59,493 bases of DNA, taken from the NCBI GenBank assembly GCA_050700835.1, contig JBOHDX010000037.1, forward strand, positions 1-59,493. The letters are read 5' to 3'. The DNA is from JBOHDX01 sp050700835. Its GTDB lineage: Bacteria > Actinomycetota > Actinomycetes > Propionibacteriales > Nocardioidaceae. Both the position numbers and the translations under genes were made by a program. Below are positions 16,838-26,058 of the stretch, piece by piece (the stretch's first letter is position 1; every line of letters begins with the position of its first letter). Below the pieces are notes generated by a model, which saw only the letters and a program-made list of their open reading frames with translations, was not told the DNA's origin and did no database searches.

Positions 16838-18142
16838 ATGCCGTCCCCGCCACGCCACCCGCGCCGCGCGGACGCCGACCTGCGGCCCTACCCGGTGGGC
16901 CTCATGTTGTCCGGCCGTGACGTCGTCGTGGTCGGGGGAGGACAGGTCGCCCAGCGTCGGATCCCGGCCCTGCTCGCCACAGGGGCGCACGTGACCCTGG
17001 TGTCCCCGCAGGTACGCCCTGCTCTGGAGGGCATGGTCCTCGCCGGCGAGCTCACCTGGCAGTGCCGTGGCTATGCGGCTGGTGACCTCGCCGGCGCCTG
17101 GTATGCGATCGCGGCCACCGACGACCCCGCCACCAACGCCTCGGTGGTGGCCGAGGCGGAGAGCCGGCGGATCTTCTGCGTGCGAGCCGACGACGCGACC
17201 GGCGGCAGTGCCCGCACCCCGGCCAGCGGCCACCACGACCGGCTGACGGTCGCGGTCCTGGCGGACCGGGATCCGCGTCGGTCCGCGGGTGTGCGCGACG
17301 CGATCGTCGAGGGTCTGCGCAACGGCGACCTCGCGGCCCGCCGGCATCGCGAGCATGCGCCGGGGGTCGTCCTAGTGGGGGGCGGACCCGGCGACCCCGA
17401 GCTGATCACGCTGGCGGGCCGCCGGGCCCTGGCCGAGGCCGACGTGGTGGTCGTCGACCGGCTCGCGCCGCGGGAGCTGCTGTCCGAGCTGCCGCCGCAG
17501 ATCGAGATCGTCGACGTCGCGAAGCTGCCGCGTGGACGTGCCGCCCGTCAGGACGACATCAATGCGCTGCTCGTCAACCGGGCGCACGCCGGGCAGCGCG
17601 TCGTGCGGCTCAAGGGCGGCGACCCGTTCGTCTTCGGACGTGGGTACGAAGAGGTGCAGGCCTGCGCCGACGCGGGGGTGCCGTGCCGGGTGATCCCCGG
17701 CCTCACCAGCGCGGTGTCGGTGCCGGGGCTGGCCGGAGTGCCGGTCACGCACCGCGGAGTGGCCCACGAGTTCACCGTGGTGTCCGGTCACGTGCCCCCC
17801 GGCGACCCGTCGTCGTTGGTCGACTGGGCTGCGCTCGCCCGGTTGCGCGGCACCCTCGTGCTGCTGATGGCCATGGACAACCTTGCCGACATCGCCTCGA
17901 CCCTCGTGTGTCACGGTCGGGGCCGTGACACCCCCGTCGCCGTGGTCCAGGACGGCTCGATGCCCGCCGAGCGACGCCTGACCGCCACCCTCGCCGACGT
18001 CGCGGAACGGGTGGCCGTGAAGGGCATCGGCGCGCCGGCGATCATCGTGGTGGGTGACGTCGTGGCGGCGGCGGGTGCCGCGACGGACCGTGACGCCGCC
18101 GCGAAGGTGTCGGCCGCCCGCGGTGTCGCGTGGCCCGGCTGA
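16838..18142 (+). CDS. cysG: Sirohaem synthase: precorrin-2 dehydrogenase plus uroporphyrinogen-III C-methyltransferase
   Basis: The protein has 434 residues. The N-terminal part (about 15-160) is a precorrin-2 dehydrogenase/ferrochelatase domain with the NAD site VVVVGGGQVAQRR. The C-terminal part (about 170-420) is a uroporphyrinogen-III methyltransferase with VGGGPGDPELITL, RLKGGDPFVFGRG and PGLTSA. Together these make sirohaem, the cofactor of sulfite and nitrite reductases, or feed the cobalamin route. The full E. coli CysG is a little longer. A leaderless-type TACCGT box fixes the start. The next gene overlaps its end by 13 bases. Confidence 0.94.
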   Translation: MPSPPRHPRRADADLRPYPVGLMLSGRDVVVVGGGQVAQRRIPALLATGAHVTLVSPQVRPALEGMVLAGELTWQCRGYAAGDLAGAWYAIAATDDPATNASVVAEAESRRIFCVRADDATGGSARTPASGHHDRLTVAVLADRDPRRSAGVRDAIVEGLRNGDLAARRHREHAPGVVLVGGGPGDPELITLAGRRALAEADVVVVDRLAPRELLSELPPQIEIVDVAKLPRGRAARQDDINALLVNRAHAGQRVVRLKGGDPFVFGRGYEEVQACADAGVPCRVIPGLTSAVSVPGLAGVPVTHRGVAHEFTVVSGHVPPGDPSSLVDWAALARLRGTLVLLMAMDNLADIASTLVCHGRGRDTPVAVVQDGSMPAERRLTATLADVAERVAVKGIGAPAIIVVGDVVAAAGAATDRDAAAKVSAARGVAWPG

Positions 18143-18957
18143 TCGACCTGGGCGACGCCACGGACGAGCGGCTCGCCGACTACCGCGACCTGCGGGACGT
18201 GCAGCTGCGGACGAGCCTCGAGGCCGAGCACGGTCTCTTCATCGCTGAGGGTGAGAAGGTCGTGCGCCGCGCGGTGGTGGCCGGGCACGAGCCCCGGTCG
18301 TTCCTGATGGCTCGTCGGTGGCTCGACGGACTCGGCGACGTGCTCGACCGCTGGCCCCAGACGCCGTGCTACGTGGTCAGCGAGCACGTGGCCGAACAGG
18401 TCACCGGCTTCCACGTGCACCGCGGTGCGCTGGCCTCACTGCACCGTCGCCCCTTGCCCGGCGTCCATGACGTGCTGGCGTCCGCCGGGCGGGTCGTGGT
18501 CCTCGAGGACGTCGTCGACCACGCGAATGTCGGAGCGATCATCCGCTCCGCAGCAGCCCTCGGCTTCGACGGCGCGCTGCTGTCCCCGCGGTGCGCCGAT
18601 CCGTTGTACCGGCGCTCGGTGAAGGTGTCGATGGGAACGGTGTTCGCCCTGCCGTACGCCCGGCTCGACGACTGGTACGCCGCGGTGGCCATGCTGCGCT
18701 CGCTCGGCTTCGTCACCGTGGCGCTCACCCCGTCGGCCGGGGCCGTCCCGCTCGACCAGGAGCTGTCGGAGACCCTGGCCGTCCGGCCGAGGCTGGCCCT
18801 GCTCGTCGGCTCGGAGGGGCCCGGGCTGTCTCGACGCTGGACCAGTGAGGCCGACGAGCGGGTGGCGATCCCGATGCACGCCGGCGTCGACTCCCTCAAC
18901 GTGGCCGCCGCGACCGCGGTGGCCTGCTGGTCGCTCAGGCGCTCTCGTCCACGATGA
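18130..18957 (+). CDS. TrmH/SpoU-family RNA 2'-O-methyltransferase
   Basis: The protein has 275 residues. The N-terminal substrate-binding part contains FIAEGEKVVRRAV. The SPOUT catalytic part has VLEDVVDHANVGAIIRSAAALG, LVGSEGPGL and a final DSLNVAAATAVACW, the three motifs of the family. Members methylate ribose in rRNA or tRNA using SAM; the target here is unknown. The GTG start lies inside the end of cysG, so translation is coupled. Its 3' end overlaps the converging def gene by 23 bases. Confidence 0.92.
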   Translation: MARLIDLGDATDERLADYRDLRDVQLRTSLEAEHGLFIAEGEKVVRRAVVAGHEPRSFLMARRWLDGLGDVLDRWPQTPCYVVSEHVAEQVTGFHVHRGALASLHRRPLPGVHDVLASAGRVVVLEDVVDHANVGAIIRSAAALGFDGALLSPRCADPLYRRSVKVSMGTVFALPYARLDDWYAAVAMLRSLGFVTVALTPSAGAVPLDQELSETLAVRPRLALLVGSEGPGLSRRWTSEADERVAIPMHAGVDSLNVAAATAVACWSLRRSRPR

Positions 18958-19513
18958 CGCTGACCGGCCAGTCTTCGGGATAGTCCGGCGCTGCCGACTC
19001 GGCCTGCTTGGTCAGCTTCTTGCGAGCGCGAGTGCTCAGCCGGTCCCCGAAGACCGTGCCCTCGAGGTGGTCGCTCTCGTGCTGCAGGCAGCGGGCCAGC
19101 AGACCGTGCCCCTCGTAGCTCACCGGGGCGCCGGTGTGGTCGACGCCCTCGACGAGCACCCAGTCCGGCCGGGGGCAGTCGACGAACGCGCCGGGCAGGC
19201 TCAGGCACCCCTCCTCGTCCTCGTCCAGCCTTCGGTCGCGTCCCTCGGGCAGGGTGACCACGGGGTTGGCGACCACACCGGCGACCGAGACGTCGTCGTC
19301 GGTGCAGTCGAACACGAACACCGCGAGGTCGACGCCGACCTGGTTGGCCGCGAGCCCGACGCCGTCGGCGGCGTACATCGTTGCGGCCATGTCGGACACC
19401 AGCACGGCCAGGTCGTCGTCGAACGACGTGACCCTGGCGAGCCGCCGGTGCAGCACCGGATCCCCCCAACGGGTGATCGGACGCACGGTCCCTCCGGTGT
19501 GCAGGCTTGGCAA
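18935..19513 (-). CDS. def: Peptide deformylase
   Basis: This enzyme removes the formyl group from the N-terminus of new proteins. It has 192 residues and all three motifs: GVGLAANQVG, EEGCLSLPG (metal-binding cysteine) and QHESDHLEG (two metal-binding histidines and the catalytic glutamate). A serine replaces the more usual phenylalanine in the last motif. The best start is TTG at 19513, with a GAGGAGGAG site 5 bases upstream; the longer open frame before it has no support. Its 3' end overlaps the TrmH-type gene on the other strand. Confidence 0.95.
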   Translation of the reverse strand: MPSLHTGGTVRPITRWGDPVLHRRLARVTSFDDDLAVLVSDMAATMYAADGVGLAANQVGVDLAVFVFDCTDDDVSVAGVVANPVVTLPEGRDRRLDEDEEGCLSLPGAFVDCPRPDWVLVEGVDHTGAPVSYEGHGLLARCLQHESDHLEGTVFGDRLSTRARKKLTKQAESAAPDYPEDWPVSVIVDESA

Positions 19514-19697
19514 GACAGCTCCTCCTCGAGCAACGAATGGTGCCACTGGCGACGAGACGGTCGCACCGGACCTTGACGGATGATGCCACCCCAGGTCACC
19601 GCACCGGGACCGGGCGGATGAGACGCAGCACACGGCGACCAAGGTGCAACTCGCAGTTACTGTTTGGCTGTACCGACCACGACGACGAGGAGACGCG

Positions 19698-21035
19698 GTG
19701 CCGGGACCACGCGGGATGACCAGCTACAAGCGGGACGCGATGGGCCTCGGGTTGGCGGTGCTCAACTGGGTGGCCAGCTCGCCCGCACTCGACCGGCTCC
19801 GCCTGCGCCGACCGGCCGAGCGCGCCGTCTACGAGGCCACCAAGACCGGCTACCGGACCGCCGGTGCCGTCGGCCGGACCTTCGCGAGGGTGTCCGCGAC
19901 GGGCAGCCCGGCACGCCTGCCGGCGAGTCCGAGCGGCGGCCAGTTCGATCTCACCCCCACCGAGGACCAGCAGCTGATCCTCGCAGTGGTGCGTGAGTTC
20001 GCCGACGAGGTGCTCGCGCCGGCGGCGGCCGAGGCGGACTCCGCCTGCACGACGGCCGAGAAGGTGTTGGCGCAGTCGCAGGACCTCGGCCTGAACCTGC
20101 TGGAGCTGCCCGAGGACCTCGGCGGCCTGGTCGAACGACGAGCGACCACGACCTCCGTGCTCGTCGCCGAGGGCCTGGCCCGCGGCGACATGGGTCAAGC
20201 CGTCGCCTGCCTGGCGCCGGGCTCCGTCGCCACCGCACTGGCGTTGTGGGGCGACGCGACCCAGCAGCAGACGTATCTCCCGGCGTTCACCGCTGACGAG
20301 CCGTTCGCCGCCGCGCTCGCGATCGCCGAGCCGAGCACCTTGTTCGATCCGTTCCGGCTCTCCACGAAGGCTGTCCGCGACGGTGACGATCTGGTCCTGT
20401 CGGGTGTGAAGTCCGCGGTCGTACGCGGGGCCGACGCCGATCTGTTCGTGCTGGCGGCAGACCTGGACGGCCCTGGTCCGGCACTGCTGCTGGTGGAGTC
20501 CGGGTCACCCGGACTGACCGTCGAGGCGGACCCGTCCATGGGGGTGCGCGCCGCGTCGCTGGCGCGGCTACACCTCGACCGGGTCCGGGTCCCCGGGTCG
20601 GCCCTGATCGGCGCGGGTGATCCGCGGGCCTACGCGGAGTGCGTCCGGCTGTCCCGGTTGGCCTGGTCGGCGTTGGCACTGGGCACGGCGCAGGCCGTCC
20701 TCGACTACGTCGTCCCGTATGTGAAGGAGCGCAGGGCGTTCGGCGAGCCGATCGCCTACCGGCAGTCGGTGGCGTTCATGGTGGCCGACATCGGGATCGA
20801 GCTCGAGGGCATGCGGCTCGCGACCTATCGGGCCGCGGCGCGAGCCGAGCAGGGCAAGGACATCGGCCGGGAGGGGGCGATCGCGCGCCGGCTCACCGGT
20901 GAGTACGGCATGAGGATCGGCACGGACGGGGTCCAGCTGCTCGGTGGTCACGGGTTCGTCAAGGACCACCCGGTCGAACGCTGGTACCGCGACCTGAGGG
21001 CGGTCGGACTGATGGAAGGCGCGGTGCTGGTGTGA
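19698..21035 (+). CDS. fadE24: Acyl-CoA dehydrogenase, FadE24-like
   Basis: The protein has 445 residues. The N-terminal SYKRDAMGLGLAVLN segment and the pairing with the next gene match, as far as I recall, mycobacterial FadE24 (Rv3139) next to FadE23 (Rv3140). The usual N, middle and C domains of the acyl-CoA dehydrogenase fold are present, and the protein ends at LMEGAVLV, so it lacks the last helix that normally follows the EGT motif. GTG 19698 has a GAGGAG site; ATG 19716 is the alternative. Its stop overlaps the next start (GTGA), which suggests a heteromeric enzyme. Confidence 0.82.
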   Translation: MPGPRGMTSYKRDAMGLGLAVLNWVASSPALDRLRLRRPAERAVYEATKTGYRTAGAVGRTFARVSATGSPARLPASPSGGQFDLTPTEDQQLILAVVREFADEVLAPAAAEADSACTTAEKVLAQSQDLGLNLLELPEDLGGLVERRATTTSVLVAEGLARGDMGQAVACLAPGSVATALALWGDATQQQTYLPAFTADEPFAAALAIAEPSTLFDPFRLSTKAVRDGDDLVLSGVKSAVVRGADADLFVLAADLDGPGPALLLVESGSPGLTVEADPSMGVRAASLARLHLDRVRVPGSALIGAGDPRAYAECVRLSRLAWSALALGTAQAVLDYVVPYVKERRAFGEPIAYRQSVAFMVADIGIELEGMRLATYRAAARAEQGKDIGREGAIARRLTGEYGMRIGTDGVQLLGGHGFVKDHPVERWYRDLRAVGLMEGAVLV

Positions 21036-22240
21036 TCAACCTCGAGATGCCCCGCAAGCTGCGGGCAGCCGCCAACCAGGCCCATCAGGTGGCCGCCGAG
21101 ATGCTCCGGCCGATCTCACGACGTTATGACCTCGCCGAGCACGACTATCCCCGAGAGCTCGACATGCTGGCCTCTCTTGTCGACGGGCTGAACGAGTCCG
21201 GCCAGTCGTCCGGCGCCGGCGCGGTCGGTGTCCGGCGCAAGGTCGACAGCGACCACGGGGTACGCAACGGCACCAACATGGCGTCCGTGCTGTCGATCCT
21301 CGAGATGTGCTGGGGCGACGTCGGGCTGCTGCTGTCGATGCCGCGGCAGGGGTTGGGCAACTCCGCGATCGCCTCGCTCGCCGACGACGAGCAGCTGAGC
21401 CGGTTCAAGGACGTCTGGGCGGGCATGGCGATCACCGAGCCCGACTGCGGGTCGGACTCCGCAGCGATCACCACGACGGCCGTCCGGGACGGCGACGACT
21501 ACGTCATCAACGGCGAGAAGATCTACGTCACCGCCGGAGCTCGCTGCGACGCTGTGGTCGTCTGGGCGACGCTCGACAAGGCGATGGGCAGGGCCGCGAT
21601 CAAATCGTTCGTCGTCCGGAAGGGCACGCCTGGTCTCCGGGTGGAACGACTCGAGCACAAGCTGGGGATCCGTTCCTCCGACACGGCGACGATCGTCCTC
21701 GAGGACTGCAGGGTGCCTGCCGCCAATCTCCTCGGCTCGCCGGACATCGACACCTCGCAAGGGTTCTCGGGGGTCATGCAGACGTTCGACAACACGCGAC
21801 CGCTGGTGGCGTCGATGGCGGTCGGACTGGCGCGGGCCGCCCTGGAGACGATCAGGAGGCTGCTGAGCGAGTCGGGTGTCGAGATCGACTATGACCGTCC
21901 CCCGCAGACGCAGATCGCTGCTGCGGCGACCTACCTCGCGATGGAGGCCGACTGGGAGGCCGCGTACCTGCTGATGCTCGAGGCAGCCTGGATGGCCGAC
22001 AACAACAAGCCGAACTCGTTGCAGGCGTCGATGGCCAAGGCCAAGGCCGGACGCGTCTGCAACGCCGTCACGCTGCGCTGCGTCGAGCTGGCCGGCACGG
22101 CCGGTTACAGCGAACGCGACCTGTTGGAGAAGTGGAGCCGCGACTCGAAGATCCTGGACATCTTCGAGGGCACGCAGCAGATCCAGCAGCTGATCGTGGC
22201 CCGGCGACTGCTCGGGCTCGGCTCGTCCGAGCTCAGATGA
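21032..22240 (+). CDS. fadE23: Acyl-CoA dehydrogenase, FadE23-like
   Basis: The protein has 402 residues and the complete fold, including AITEPDCGSDSAA for FAD and substrate binding and a C-terminal ILDIFEGTQQIQ with the catalytic glutamate. The opening INLEMPRKLRAAANQAHQ matches what I remember of mycobacterial FadE23, the partner of FadE24. Paired FadE proteins in mycobacteria often form alpha2-beta2 complexes that oxidise unusual acyl-CoA substrates. The substrate here is not known. Confidence 0.85.
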   Translation: MINLEMPRKLRAAANQAHQVAAEMLRPISRRYDLAEHDYPRELDMLASLVDGLNESGQSSGAGAVGVRRKVDSDHGVRNGTNMASVLSILEMCWGDVGLLLSMPRQGLGNSAIASLADDEQLSRFKDVWAGMAITEPDCGSDSAAITTTAVRDGDDYVINGEKIYVTAGARCDAVVVWATLDKAMGRAAIKSFVVRKGTPGLRVERLEHKLGIRSSDTATIVLEDCRVPAANLLGSPDIDTSQGFSGVMQTFDNTRPLVASMAVGLARAALETIRRLLSESGVEIDYDRPPQTQIAAAATYLAMEADWEAAYLLMLEAAWMADNNKPNSLQASMAKAKAGRVCNAVTLRCVELAGTAGYSERDLLEKWSRDSKILDIFEGTQQIQQLIVARRLLGLGSSELR

Positions 22241-22325
22241 GCCGACGGCCTGGACGTGAGGCTTGCGGGCGCGCAGCGCCCCTGCTGCGTCCACCGCATT
22301 GCACCCGGAGCGGCCTCCGCGTCGC

Positions 22326-22331
22326 TAGGGT
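22326..22331 (+). promoter_or_regulatory. -10 box ahead of the leader peptide and marR gene
   Basis: TAGGGT followed by 7 bases and ATG 22339. A leaderless transcript would start at this short reading frame rather than at the MarR gene. Confidence 0.5.
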
Positions 22332-22338
22332 GAACCCG

Positions 22339-22413
22339 ATGGGCATCGCTGCCCATCGCGATCGTTGCTCGGGTGGTCGTGAGCCGAACTCTTCGCCCGG
22401 AGGGGACCGATGA
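22339..22413 (+). CDS. Possible leader peptide of the MarR gene
   Basis: A 24-residue reading frame starts at ATG 22339, exactly where a leaderless message from TAGGGT would begin. It ends with a TGA that overlaps the ATG of the MarR gene (ATGA). The peptide begins MGIAAHRDRC and has one cysteine and several arginines, with no run of one amino acid. Leaderless small leader peptides that couple to a downstream gene are known in actinobacteria. Here it is inferred from position only. Confidence 0.4.
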   Translation: MGIAAHRDRCSGGREPNSSPGGDR

Positions 22414-22901
22414 CGGACGGACCGAGGTCAGAGCCCGGCACCGTGGTGGGTGTGCGGATGACGGAGGGTCTGGAGCAGGTCGAGTACGAGCTGATGCTGC
22501 TGATCCGGCGGTCCCGGCAGCGAACCGCGCAGATGTCGGCCCAGATCCACCCGTCACTCGACATCGCCGGCTACCTCATCCTGGTCGCCATCAAGGAGGG
22601 CCACGACCACGACCCGCTAGGCGTGCGCGCGACCGACATCGCCGACTCGTTCGGAGTGCACAAGTCGACGATCAGTCGTGCACTCGGACAGCTCGAGGAG
22701 TTCGGGCTTGTGACGCGGGTGCCCGACGAGGAGGACGGTCGTGCCCGCCGGATCCACCTGACGTCCGCTGCGGAGCACGGACTGGCCCTGGTCGCGGAGC
22801 AGCGCCGGGTGCGACTGGCGGCGGTGCTGTCACCGTGGCGGCCGGAGGACCTGCGCTCGCTCGCCCAGTCGTTGGCCCACCTCAACACCGACATGGGTTA
22901 G
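22410..22901 (+). CDS. MarR-family transcriptional regulator
   Basis: The protein has 163 residues. The winged helix-turn-helix is clear: RATDIADSFGVHKSTISRALGQLEEFGLVTR, then the wing with DEEDGRARRIHLT. MarR proteins act as dimers that usually repress neighbouring genes until a small ligand binds. The nearby acyl-CoA dehydrogenase pair is a possible target, but I see no palindromic operator in front of it. It converges on bioD with 9 bases between stops. Confidence 0.9.
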   Translation: MTDGPRSEPGTVVGVRMTEGLEQVEYELMLLIRRSRQRTAQMSAQIHPSLDIAGYLILVAIKEGHDHDPLGVRATDIADSFGVHKSTISRALGQLEEFGLVTRVPDEEDGRARRIHLTSAAEHGLALVAEQRRVRLAAVLSPWRPEDLRSLAQSLAHLNTDMG

Positions 22902-22910
22902 CGCTCGCGC

Positions 22911-23588
22911 CTAGGGGAGGCTCGACCACCAGCGCGTAGCCAGCGCCTGGAACGCCGCCGGGTCCAACGCCCCCGCACCCGCGGGAACGGTCGCCAGCAC
23001 CGGGACGCCCGTGGTGCGCGGCAGGTCGGTCAGGTTGCAGTCCATGGCCAGGTCGGGGTCGGCCGGCCACGAGCCGATCACGATGCCCGCGACGCGCGTA
23101 CCGCCGGCGGCCAGCTCGCGGACGGTGAGATCCGTGTGGTTGAGGGTGCCCAGACCCGCACGCGCCACCACGACCGCCACCACCTCGGCGTACGGCTCGA
23201 GCTCGACCGCAAGCTCACCGAGCGTCCGGCCGTCGCTGTCCAGGCGTACCCGGACGCCGCCCGCGCCTTCCACGAGGACGACGTCGTTGCCCAGAGCGCC
23301 GATCCGACGCGCGTGCTCGCGCACGGTCGGGATGGCCACCCCGGCGCGGGCCGCGGCGGTGTCGGGAGCCAGGGGCTCGGGCAGCCGGACGTGCTCGTGG
23401 ATATCGGTCAGGCCGCTGAGCTGGCGAACCCGCTCAGCGTCGGTGGGCTCGTCGGAGTCGACGCCGGTCTGGGTCGGCTTCACGTAGCCCACGTCTCGTC
23501 CGAGCCGGCGCAGTGCCACCGCGAGGGACGCCGCGACGATGGTCTTGCCGACACCGGTGTCGGTGCCGGTGACGATGACGCACCTCAT
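22911..23588 (-). CDS. bioD: Dethiobiotin synthetase
   Basis: This enzyme closes the ureido ring to make dethiobiotin from DAPA, CO2 and ATP. It has 225 residues. The P-loop GTDTGVGKT is at residues 8-16, and VEGAGGVRV and the catalytic-lysine region VGYVKPTQTG are present. Its ATG overlaps the bioF stop (ATGA). It is the last gene of bioA-bioF-bioD. Confidence 0.95.
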   Translation of the reverse strand: MRCVIVTGTDTGVGKTIVAASLAVALRRLGRDVGYVKPTQTGVDSDEPTDAERVRQLSGLTDIHEHVRLPEPLAPDTAAARAGVAIPTVREHARRIGALGNDVVLVEGAGGVRVRLDSDGRTLGELAVELEPYAEVVAVVVARAGLGTLNHTDLTVRELAAGGTRVAGIVIGSWPADPDLAMDCNLTDLPRTTGVPVLATVPAGAGALDPAAFQALATRWWSSLP

Positions 23589-24730
23589 CGCGCTCCGCCC
23601 AGGCCGCGCACGGCCCCGACTGCCGCGGCCAGGGCCGCGTCGCTGAGGTCGGCCCGCCCGGTGAGACGCAGCCTGGAGACGCCGTCCGGGACGGACGGGG
23701 GCCGGAAGCAGCCGATCCGCAGCCCTGATCGCGCCGCCTCGGCCTGTGCCGCCAGCGCGACCCGGGGCGAGGTCATCGGCACCGAGAGGACGGCACCCGC
23801 CGGCGGTTCGAGATGCACAGCAGCGGCGAGCGCGCCGGCCACTGCTCGCGCCCGCGCTGCACGTCCAGGCTCTACCTCCAGGACGCCGAGAGACGCCAGC
23901 GCCGCGCCGGCGGCGGCTGGTGCCAGCCCGGTGTCGAAGATGAACGGACGGGCGGCGTTGACCAGGTGCTCGATCACCACCGGGTCGGCAAGCACCGCGC
24001 CGCCTTGCGCACCGAGGGCCTTGGACAGCGTGGTGGTGACGACGAGACGGCCCGGTGAGTCGGGGATCAGTGCGGCGGTCAGTCCGCGTCCCTCCGGCCC
24101 GGCGACACCGAGTGCGTGCGCATCGTCGACGACGAGAGTCGCGTCGTGGCGGATGCAGCTGGCCAGCAGCGCCTCCAGCGGAGCGGCGTCGCCGAGGACG
24201 GAGAAGACCGACTCGGTGAGTACGAGAGCGCGGGACTGTGAGCGGGCGGTGAGCGCCGCGTCGACGGCGCCGGCATCGAGGTGCGGCACCACCGTGGTGG
24301 TGGCCCGCGCCAAGCGGCAGCCGTCGATCAGGGAGGCGTGCACGTGGGCGTCGGAGACGATCAGCGTGTCGCCGTCTGCCAGCGCCGACACGACGGCGAG
24401 GTTGGCGTGGTAGCCGGTGGAGAGCACCAGTGCCGCGGGGCGCCGCATCCAGGACGCCAGCGCGCGTTCTAGCTCGTCGTGGATGCCCAGCGACCCGGTC
24501 ACCAGTCGGGACGCCGCCGCGCCGGCGCCCCAGTGGACCGCCGCGTCTGCGGCTGCCTTGGTGACGCGCGGGTCGCGGGCGAGACCGAGGTAGTCGTTGC
24601 CCGCAAGGTCGACGAGGTCGCCGAGGTCGCCGAGATCGTCGGGTCGCCGGACCTGCAGCCGCCGTGTCAGACCGGCCCGGACCCGGGTCTCGGCCCGCTC
24701 GGCGAGCCAGGCCGCGGTCGCGTCCCTCAT
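23585..24730 (-). CDS. bioF: 8-amino-7-oxononanoate synthase
   Basis: This PLP enzyme joins pimeloyl-thioester and alanine to give KAPA. It has 381 residues. The DLAGNDYLGLA start, DDAHALGVAG, and the PLP lysine in TTLSKALGAQGG are all present. A short DDLGDLGDLVDL stretch near residue 35 is a small in-frame repeat. Its ATG overlaps the bioA stop as ATGA. No bioC or bioH homologue lies in this window, so the source of pimeloyl-thioester is elsewhere. Confidence 0.95.
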   Translation of the reverse strand: MRDATAAWLAERAETRVRAGLTRRLQVRRPDDLGDLGDLVDLAGNDYLGLARDPRVTKAAADAAVHWGAGAAASRLVTGSLGIHDELERALASWMRRPAALVLSTGYHANLAVVSALADGDTLIVSDAHVHASLIDGCRLARATTTVVPHLDAGAVDAALTARSQSRALVLTESVFSVLGDAAPLEALLASCIRHDATLVVDDAHALGVAGPEGRGLTAALIPDSPGRLVVTTTLSKALGAQGGAVLADPVVIEHLVNAARPFIFDTGLAPAAAGAALASLGVLEVEPGRAARARAVAGALAAAVHLEPPAGAVLSVPMTSPRVALAAQAEAARSGLRIGCFRPPSVPDGVSRLRLTGRADLSDAALAAAVGAVRGLGGAR

Positions 24731-26049
24731 GAGGTGGCCGCGACGACGGCGGCGGTGAGCCCCGTGCAGATCCGGCGCACGTCGTCGTCGTCGGTGACGT
24801 ACGGCGGCATGGTGTAGACGAGGTCGCGGAACGGCCTGATCCACACGCCGGCGTCGAGCGCCGCCGCCGTGGCCCGGCGCACGTCGACCGGTCGGTCGAG
24901 CTGCACGACGCCGACCGCGCCGAGGGTGCGTACGTCCGCGACGCCGACGTGGGACCGGAGGGGCTCGAGTCCGGCGGCGAGCCCGCGGCCGATCCGCGCC
25001 ACCTGCTCGCGCCAGGACCCTTCCGCGAGCAGGTCGAGGGACGCGGCTGCCACGGCGCACGCCAGCGGGTTCGCCATGAACGTCGGGCCGTGCATCAGCA
25101 CCCCGGACTCCGAAGAGCCGACCGCACCGGCCACGTCAGCAGTCACCACCACGGCGGACAGCGTGAGGTAGCCGCCGGTCAGCGCCTTGCCGACACACAT
25201 GACGTCCGGGCGTACCCCGGCGTGCTCGGCGGCGAACATCGCGCCGGTGCGTCCGAACCCGGTGGCGATCTCGTCGAACACCAGGAGGAAGCCGTGCTCG
25301 TCCGCCACCTCGCGGAGCACCTGAAGGCAGCCCGGAGGATAGATGTGCATGCCGCCGGCTCCCTGCAGCACTGGCTCGACCACGATCCCGGCGATCTCGT
25401 CCTGGTGCCGACGGGCGAGGGCGCGCACGTCGCCTGCCCATGTGGATACATCGGCGTCGAGGCCGGACGGTGGCCGGGGCGCGTGGACCTGATGCATGAG
25501 TACGTCGGTGAACATCGTGTGCATGCCCCCGACCGGGTCGCACACGCTCATCGCCGCAAAGGTGTCGCCGTGGTAGCCGCCACGAACGGTGAGCATCCGA
25601 TGCCGTCGAGGTCGACCCGTCCCGCGCGCGTGCTGGAGAACGATCTTGACGGCCACTTCGACCGACACGGACCCGGAGTCGGCAAGGAACACCCGGTCCA
25701 CACCGTCAGGCGTGATCGCCACCAGCCGCCGGGCGAGCTCGACCGCAGGGGAGTGGGTCAGCCCGCCGAACATCACGTGCGCCATCGTGGTCAGCTGCGC
25801 GCGTACCGCTTCGTCCAGCACGGGGTGCCGGTAGCCATGGATCGCGCACCACCAGGACGACATGGCGTCGACCACCGCACGCCCGTCGTCGAGTTGCAGT
25901 CGCACCCCGTCGGCCGACACGACCACGTACGCCGGAGCTGGATCGCTGATCGAGGCATAGGGATGCCACAGGTGCTCGCGGTCGAAGTCACGCAGCTGGT
26001 CGCCGGTCAGCGGTGGACCCGCCAGCGCGGAAGGGGATGTCCGGGGCAT
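24727..26049 (-). CDS. bioA: Adenosylmethionine-8-amino-7-oxononanoate aminotransferase
   Basis: This PLP aminotransferase makes DAPA from KAPA, with SAM as amino donor. It has 440 residues. The family start DREHLWHPYAS, the SSWWCAIHGY motif that binds SAM and KAPA, the FDEIATGFGRTG site and the PLP lysine in VGKALTGGY are all visible. It is the first gene of bioA-bioF-bioD, which is held together by two ATGA overlaps. A TACCCT box 9 bases before the ATG suggests a very short leader or none. Confidence 0.96.
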   Translation of the reverse strand: MPRTSPSALAGPPLTGDQLRDFDREHLWHPYASISDPAPAYVVVSADGVRLQLDDGRAVVDAMSSWWCAIHGYRHPVLDEAVRAQLTTMAHVMFGGLTHSPAVELARRLVAITPDGVDRVFLADSGSVSVEVAVKIVLQHARGTGRPRRHRMLTVRGGYHGDTFAAMSVCDPVGGMHTMFTDVLMHQVHAPRPPSGLDADVSTWAGDVRALARRHQDEIAGIVVEPVLQGAGGMHIYPPGCLQVLREVADEHGFLLVFDEIATGFGRTGAMFAAEHAGVRPDVMCVGKALTGGYLTLSAVVVTADVAGAVGSSESGVLMHGPTFMANPLACAVAAASLDLLAEGSWREQVARIGRGLAAGLEPLRSHVGVADVRTLGAVGVVQLDRPVDVRRATAAALDAGVWIRPFRDLVYTMPPYVTDDDDVRRICTGLTAAVVAATS

Positions 26050-26058
26050 GGCCCGCTC

